Assembly (NCBI GenBank): GCA_037382065.1
Contig: JARRQF010000077.1
Location: forward strand, 1-21,188
Direction: 5' to 3'
Length of the DNA: 21,188 nt
Source of the DNA: Thiodiazotropha sp037382065
Lineage (GTDB): Bacteria; Pseudomonadota; Gammaproteobacteria; Chromatiales; Chromatiaceae
Position 1 is the stretch's first letter. Each line of letters opens with the position of its first letter. Below are positions 17,205 through 21,188 of the stretch, one piece after another. The translations under genes and the position numbers were made by a program. The notes under the pieces were generated by a model. It did not search any database, had not been told where the DNA came from, and worked only from the letters and a program-made list of their open reading frames with translations.

Positions 17205-17670
17205 GGTCTCGGCGGCCTCTCTTTGGCCATATTACTTCCAAGCGCTATTAACCCGGCATCAAACTAGCGCCCACCCATAAATAGATAATATTCTGGATAG
17301 AAATAGAATATTAGCAATAAGCAATAGAGGTTAACAGATATCCTCTACTCTCTGGGCTTGTTACATTTAAGCACCTAACCCAACGGGATTTCAGTGCAAA
17401 AGAAACCTGCCTGCTGCAGGCCAGTGATTATATTTAATTCTCACTCAGAAAACGAGTGTTGTTTCCTCCAATAAAGACTTACTGCCAATAAGAATTGGAT
17501 TAAGTTTTAAACCTTAAAAAATCAGTTGGCACTCCATTCTGTAGCTAATCTTCTAATCTATCAAAAAATTATTTGATGTACTTGGTCATTCTCCGGATAA
17601 ATTATACGACGTTTATCTAAATATTCAGCCTTATTAGTGTCGGAGTATTTTACAAGCTTACTGATAACAC
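17205..17670. other. Divergent intergenic region between secretion operon and RTX-like gene
   Basis: This AT-rich stretch must contain the promoters for both directions, but I cannot single out a convincing -35/-10 pair. It holds a weak hairpin, CACTC-AGAAAAC-GAGTG (17442-17458), followed by TTGTTT on the plus strand, and a MITE end remnant (17512-17545). In the RTX-like frame, a stretch around 17554-17634 reads as plausible protein (LFDVLGHSPDKLYDVYLNIQ) before TAG at 17635 and TGA-TAA at 17662-17667. It may be decayed coding sequence. Confidence 0.5.
17512..17545 (+). repeat. MITE left-end remnant
   Basis: CCTTAAAAAATCAGTTGG followed by CACTCCATTCTG matches the left end of the MITE family (CCTAAAAAAATCAGTTGACC, then GCTCCATTCT) with small differences. 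It is preceded by TTAAA, the same target pentamer as the copy at 20894. No right end is found nearby, so it is a solo, decayed end. Confidence 0.6.
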
Positions 17671-18957
17671 GAAACATCAAGTTATTACCAGATCAACATC
17701 GAGCCACCTATTGATCCCGAATCTTCTCAGGATCTCTGTATCGGCTTCTGTTTCGAATACGACTTCGACGATGAAGAGATCAACTGCGTTTATCAGACAC
17801 CTAGCCTGGACTACACCCAAATCTTTGATGGCAGCGCCAGTATTGTCTGGGGCGGTTCAGATGCTGATATCGTCAAAGTCCAGAACAATGTGACCGCTAT
17901 CAATTTATCGGCTGGAAATAACTGGCTAAGCGTCGGTGGGAACGCGAGTTACGTATCCATGGGCAATGGAGACGACACTGTGAATGTGGGCAGCAACCTC
18001 GGTTATACCGACCTAGGTGGCGGCAATAACACAGTATGCGTAGGCGGCAACTCCACGTTTATCCACACAACAAACGGTAATGATGATGTAACTGTTGCCA
18101 GTAATATGATCGCTGCCAACCTCGGCTCAGGCGATGACTCTCTTATTGTGCACAACAATCTGGGATATGCCAATTTAGGCGACGGCAATAATATACTGGC
18201 CGTCGGCGAAAATTTGGGTAGAGCCGATCTTGGTAACGGTAACAATCAAGCGTATGTTGCAGGCAATGCCGGCACCTTTATCGCTATGAATGGCGATGAT
18301 TGCGTCTCTGTAAAGGGCGACCTAATCGAGGCCAACCTACACAGTGGCAATAACAATCTTGGGGTGTGTGGTGACTTGGAATATGCCTCCTTTGGTAATA
18401 ATAACGACGCGTTATATGTGGGCGGAACGCTCGGTAGAGTAGAACTCGGCAACGGCGATAACCTCGCGGTTGTCAAAGGCGATGCCAGTATAATCAGGAG
18501 CATGGCCGGCGATGACAATGTGTACGTGGACAATAACGTGATCGCTGCAAACCTGGGCCGCGGCAATGACTTGCTTGAAGTTGGTGGCAATATGGCCAGT
18601 GCAAACATGGGCCACGGCAACGACAAAGCCGTCGTGCTGGGAGAACTGGGCAGAATCGAGGCAGGCTATGGCGATGATAGGGTGGCAGCAGGCCAAATTA
18701 ACGGCGTTATCAAATTGGACGCTGGCGACGATATTCTTGTGCTGGAAGATATATCAAGCCGCAGTAGTGCCTATGGCGGCTCAGGCTTCGACGAATTGAT
18801 CCTGATTGGCAATGCCAGTGACTATGACGTCCACTCTACTCGGCATGGCATTGAGATCACAGACTCGCAAGGAGACACCATGTCAGCTAACGGATTCGAG
18901 AGCATAGACTTCATTAATGAAGCGTTCAATTATGACGTTTTTGACTACATAGCTTAA
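17671..18957 (+). CDS. RTX-like 18-residue-repeat solenoid protein, probable type I secretion cargo; start unresolved
   Basis: The frame is open from 17668 and strongly acidic. A leader with three Cys (CIGFCFEYDFDDEEINCVY) precedes about seventeen tandem 18-residue turns, for example LGRADLGNGNNQAYVAGN and VIAANLGRGNDLLEVGGN. These correspond to paired RTX nonapeptides (Gly-x-Gly-Asn/Asp-Asp-x-Leu/Val-x-Val) that form a parallel, often calcium-binding, beta-roll. The C-terminus (GFESIDFINEAFNYDVFDYIA) resembles type I secretion tails. GTG at 17890 is the first usual start, but repeats begin before it (SASIVWGGSDADIVKVQNN at about 17836-17889), so the true start is upstream. No ATG, GTG or TTG exists there; ATC, ATT (17710) or CTG (17806) starts, or a damaged 5' end, are the options. 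The ABC/HlyD pair next door is the expected exporter. Confidence 0.75.
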   Translation, partial: ETSSYYQINIEPPIDPESSQDLCIGFCFEYDFDDEEINCVYQTPSLDYTQIFDGSASIVWGGSDADIVKVQNNVTAINLSAGNNWLSVGGNASYVSMGNGDDTVNVGSNLGYTDLGGGNNTVCVGGNSTFIHTTNGNDDVTVASNMIAANLGSGDDSLIVHNNLGYANLGDGNNILAVGENLGRADLGNGNNQAYVAGNAGTFIAMNGDDCVSVKGDLIEANLHSGNNNLGVCGDLEYASFGNNNDALYVGGTLGRVELGNGDNLAVVKGDASIIRSMAGDDNVYVDNNVIAANLGRGNDLLEVGGNMASANMGHGNDKAVVLGELGRIEAGYGDDRVAAGQINGVIKLDAGDDILVLEDISSRSSAYGGSGFDELILIGNASDYDVHSTRHGIEITDSQGDTMSANGFESIDFINEAFNYDVFDYIA

Positions 18958-19151
18958 ACCCAAAATCAGCCAGTTGATTGATCTCCACAATAGTGCGATC
19001 AATCTTCTGTGCTACGCCTAACTACTCCTCAGAGACACTCGCAATCTACATATTATGATCAGAGATCAGTGCTACCGATGAAACAATAAGGTCGAATGAC
19101 GCTCAAGAGTGCCTTCCAGGATTTCTGCCAACTCACCATTTTTCCATATAC

Positions 19152-19183
19152 GCCCTCTCCTTCCTGGAGAGGGCAGATCTTTT
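19152..19183 (+). terminator. Rho-independent terminator after the RTX-like gene
   Basis: GCCCTCTCC (19152-19160) and GGAGAGGGC (19166-19174) form a perfect 9-bp stem with a 5-base loop, followed by AGATCTTTT. It lies between the RTX-like gene and the convergent radical SAM gene and could serve either strand, although the T-rich tail favours the plus strand. The rest of 18958-19240 shows no gene. Confidence 0.6.
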
Positions 19184-19240
19184 AATTAAATTCATTGCTT
19201 ATAATCTACTAAGCACGCTCAATGAATGAAAGTGGATTGA

Positions 19241-20242
19241 CTATGCAACTTCAACCTCCTCATGCGTGGCGGGCTGAGTAATTCCAAGACAGCCTTTGCA
19301 TGTTGGATGCATTTTACTATGATCGCGCAAGCCTTCTCGAAGGTTCACGTATTTTTCTGATGTCCAAATCAAAGATACATCGTTTTCGATAGCATTTCCC
19401 AATTCAAAATCATGATGAGTACAACAAGGCGCAATTCTACCGTCCCAGTCAATCATCATAGTATGCCAAGGCCAGAAGCAAGACTTTTTTAGCCGCTTGC
19501 GTCTGGCTGCCTGGATTGAGGCACCTCTATTGTCCGGCACCATCTCATAAGCATCAAACCCTAGGTCTTTGTACGTTCTACGTACCTGCTCTACCTCATG
19601 CTTGTTGTGTTCAAATATTACGAACTTCCAAAGCAACCGAGGGCGCTTCACTCCAAGCCTAGCTTTTGCATCTTGTAAACGCCGTACATTTGATTTTATG
19701 AGATCAAACCTACCACCTACCCGGTACTGTAAATAGGATTCTTCAGATGCACCATCGAGTGACACAGAAAGCGTATCGACTCCGGATGTCACTAGGTCAT
19801 CAATAGCTTTATCATCCATCTTGATAGATAAATTAGTTGGGAAAGTAACAGCAATATTTTGTTCATGTAGATATCTAATTAACCCAGATATTTCGCGATT
19901 AAGGAGAGGCTCTCCATGGTTACTTAAACTAACACAGAGTAGATTATGCGCAAATGGTTTAACAATGCGCTTCACGTTATCGATAGATATTCGCATATCC
20001 GCACTTAGCTCATCATTATAATCAGGATCGGCGTGGCGACATCCTGGACATCGAAGCTGGCATAGTGGAGTCGGTTCAATCTTTATGAATGGAGGATAAC
20101 TTCGAGGAGAGCTGATCTTTAACTTAAGTTCAATTATATTTAATACTAAATTTGCTGCCTTACGTAGCGTCATGTAGGGAAGAATGTTATAGGCGTGACG
20201 GCGAAAGTAGTCTAATCGCCTAGTTACATTTAATTTTTTCAT
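19241..20242 (-). CDS. Radical SAM/SPASM domain protein
   Basis: The protein has 333 residues. After an N-terminal helical extension of about 50 residues, the radical SAM cluster motif is Cys61-x3-Cys65-x2-Cys68 (EPTPLCQLRCPGCRHA). The SAM-binding region includes SLSNHGEPLLN (103-115) and SVSLDGASEESY (159-170). The C-terminal SPASM region has Cys255 (SCFWPWHTMMIDWDG), Cys273-Cys274 (RIAPCCTHHD) and Cys315-x2-Cys318, ligands for auxiliary iron-sulphur clusters. Relatives modify peptides (RiPP maturases, sulfatase-maturing enzymes) or act on small molecules; the substrate cannot be read here. ATG at 20242 has a good AGGAG site just upstream. It is convergent with the RTX-like gene; whether it modifies that cargo is unknown. 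Confidence 0.88.
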   Translation of the reverse strand: MKKLNVTRRLDYFRRHAYNILPYMTLRKAANLVLNIIELKLKISSPRSYPPFIKIEPTPLCQLRCPGCRHADPDYNDELSADMRISIDNVKRIVKPFAHNLLCVSLSNHGEPLLNREISGLIRYLHEQNIAVTFPTNLSIKMDDKAIDDLVTSGVDTLSVSLDGASEESYLQYRVGGRFDLIKSNVRRLQDAKARLGVKRPRLLWKFVIFEHNKHEVEQVRRTYKDLGFDAYEMVPDNRGASIQAARRKRLKKSCFWPWHTMMIDWDGRIAPCCTHHDFELGNAIENDVSLIWTSEKYVNLREGLRDHSKMHPTCKGCLGITQPATHEEVEVA

Positions 20243-20809
20243 ACTATTCTCCTAGTCTCTAGTCTATTAGCATCTTGCCCTGCAACTTTTACACACTTAG
20301 CCACACTCAGCAAATACATTTCTTATAAAAGACTAACTACAACAGCAATCACTAGGAACTCAAGTTATACAGGCATTCTAATAAATACAATAATTATACG
20401 ACATTATAAATAATCGTTTATATAAATTCTTTATGAGTATTTTATTTTAATGTCATATAAATCAATGCACTCATTACTATTTCTAGGATCCAAAACAACT
20501 TTAATATTTTATGTAAACATCGTTAAGAATAAGCCACCAGGAAATGCTTTTGTTTAACTTGCTCACTATAGCTGATAACCTCCATTCCGATGACATATTT
20601 TACCGGCTAAATAGTCATGGTATGTTTTTATTAATGTAGGTTAATGACGTGGTCCAATAGACACGCACACCCCAGTTAAACACAATTCGACTAACTGAGA
20701 TAAGAATATAAAAAAACAGTAAGCTGATGTTTACGATGCGTTCGAACAGTACACTCCCTCTCCTTGCGGAGGGTGTTGTAAAAGCATGCCGCAAATATTC
20801 GCAAAAGTC
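20243..20809. other. AT-rich non-coding stretch upstream of the radical SAM gene
   Basis: I see no convincing gene. It must hold the radical SAM promoter, which I could not pinpoint. An imperfect hairpin lies near 20751-20776 (ACACTCCCTC ... GGAGGGTGT) and is not followed by a T-run. A short minus-strand frame at 20615-20830 overlaps the REP and this hairpin and lacks support. Confidence 0.5.
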
Positions 20810-20839
20810 GTAGGATGTGGTGAGGTGCAAACCGCATCA
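20810..20839 (+). repeat. Solo REP element (GTAG type)
   Basis: GTAG is followed by the imperfect palindrome GATGTGGTGAGG...AACCGCATC. The same sequence recurs at 21089 and, inverted, at 21147. The GTAG head plus palindrome is the hallmark of REP sequences mobilised by RAYT (TnpA-REP) transposases. No RAYT gene is present in the window. Confidence 0.75.
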
Positions 20840-20893
20840 TGATTTTCGATCATGTGCCAATATTTGAGTAAGATATTCCATGGTGTTTTTAAA

Positions 20894-21038
20894 CCTAAAA
20901 AAATCAGTTGATCGCTCCATTCTAATAACAGGTTTCTGATTTTAAAGAAAATAGCTTCGATGGTTATGGTCACCTACTGGGTGAATCACGCTACAACGTG
21001 AATAGCACGCTTCACGCTGTCCAACTGATCTTTTTAGG
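20894..21038 (+). mobile_element. MITE copy 3 (most complete, 145 bp)
   Basis: It runs from CCTAAAAAAATCAGTTGATC to CAACTGATCTTTTTAGG, giving imperfect terminal inverted repeats of about 17 bp. TTAAA flanks both sides (20889-20893 and 21039-21043), a 5-bp target duplication. The interior includes TCACG-CTACAA-CGTGA, a small palindrome shared with the other copies. No open frame is long enough for a transposase. Confidence 0.88.
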
Positions 21039-21088
21039 TTAAACCGATAGGTCACTCTTTTTGAAGTCGCGATAAAATTCGTGATTGC

Positions 21089-21176
21089 GTAGGATGCGGT
21101 GAGCGGTGCGAACCGCATCAATAGTGCGGTGGCTCACGAACATCCATGATGCGGTTCGTACCTCACCACATCCTAC
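21089..21176. repeat. REPIN: two inverted REP elements
   Basis: A forward REP (21089-21120; GTAGGATGCGGTGAGC...GAACCGCATCA) and an inverted one (21147-21176; TGATGCGGTTCG...CATCCTAC) are separated by 26 bases. The whole can fold as one long hairpin. This is the REPIN/BIME arrangement of two REPs head to head. Confidence 0.8.
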
Positions 21177-21188
21177 ATTTCATTCCTT

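Noticed and set aside
17890..18957. Tandem DNA repeat array or CRISPR in the RTX-like gene
   Set aside because: The periodicity is at the protein level (18 residues) in an open frame, with diverged DNA between units.
20615..20830. Minus-strand ORF with a hydrophobic stretch
   Set aside because: Its start is in the solo REP and it runs through a hairpin and AT-rich DNA; no ribosome binding site or family resemblance.

Overview
The window looks like an accessory region of a Gram-negative, probably gammaproteobacterial, chromosome. The evidence is a type I secretion ABC transporter/adaptor pair, GTAG-type REP/REPIN elements of the kind scattered through proteobacterial genomes, IS200-like remnants and a small MITE family. 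Species cannot be read from the sequence.

The left two thirds (about 700-14054) is one coherent locus that I read as a retron defence system. A sigma70-like promoter (749-777) precedes a structured RNA (801-1053) with the expected msr-msd layout: a1/a2 complementary ends, a candidate branching G at 822, two short msr hairpins and a long msd hairpin. A perfect 14-bp palindrome (1051-1084) and then five same-strand, tightly packed genes follow: a HEAT-type protein with an internal BRCT domain (1075 aa), a WD40/beta-propeller-HEAT protein (554 aa), a very long HEAT/ARM protein (1555 aa), a winged-helix/SWIM/WGR protein (618 aa) and a retron-type reverse transcriptase (438 aa; NASIH, YADD and VTG motifs). 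The ARM + winged-helix-SWIM + RT set matches what I recall as retron type XIII. The WD40-HEAT protein, the BRCT domain and an RNA lying 11.5 kb away from its RT are the parts worth attention. No nuclease, TIR, protease or other catalytic effector is visible; the accessory proteins look like scaffolds and DNA-end or nucleic-acid readers.

The retron locus is bracketed by mobile debris: an IS200/IS605 TnpA fragment at the left window edge, a second one on the minus strand just before the promoter, and two copies of a MITE with CCTAAAAA...ATCAGTTG ends. The MITE at 13897-14019 landed in the last codons of the RT gene. Removing it with one 5-bp target duplicate restores a reading frame ending in Glu-Ala-Arg-stop. 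A third intact copy lies at 20894-21038 and an end remnant at 17512-17545.

The right third is a type I secretion module. On the minus strand are an ABC permease/ATPase and an HlyD-family adaptor. Divergent from them is an acidic RTX-like solenoid protein (about seventeen 18-residue turns arranged in an exact four-turn super-period), the likely exported cargo, with a C-terminus shaped like a type I signal and no normal start codon. Beyond a terminator is a convergent radical SAM/SPASM enzyme of unknown substrate. The window ends in about 950 bases without genes that hold a solo REP, a MITE and a REPIN.
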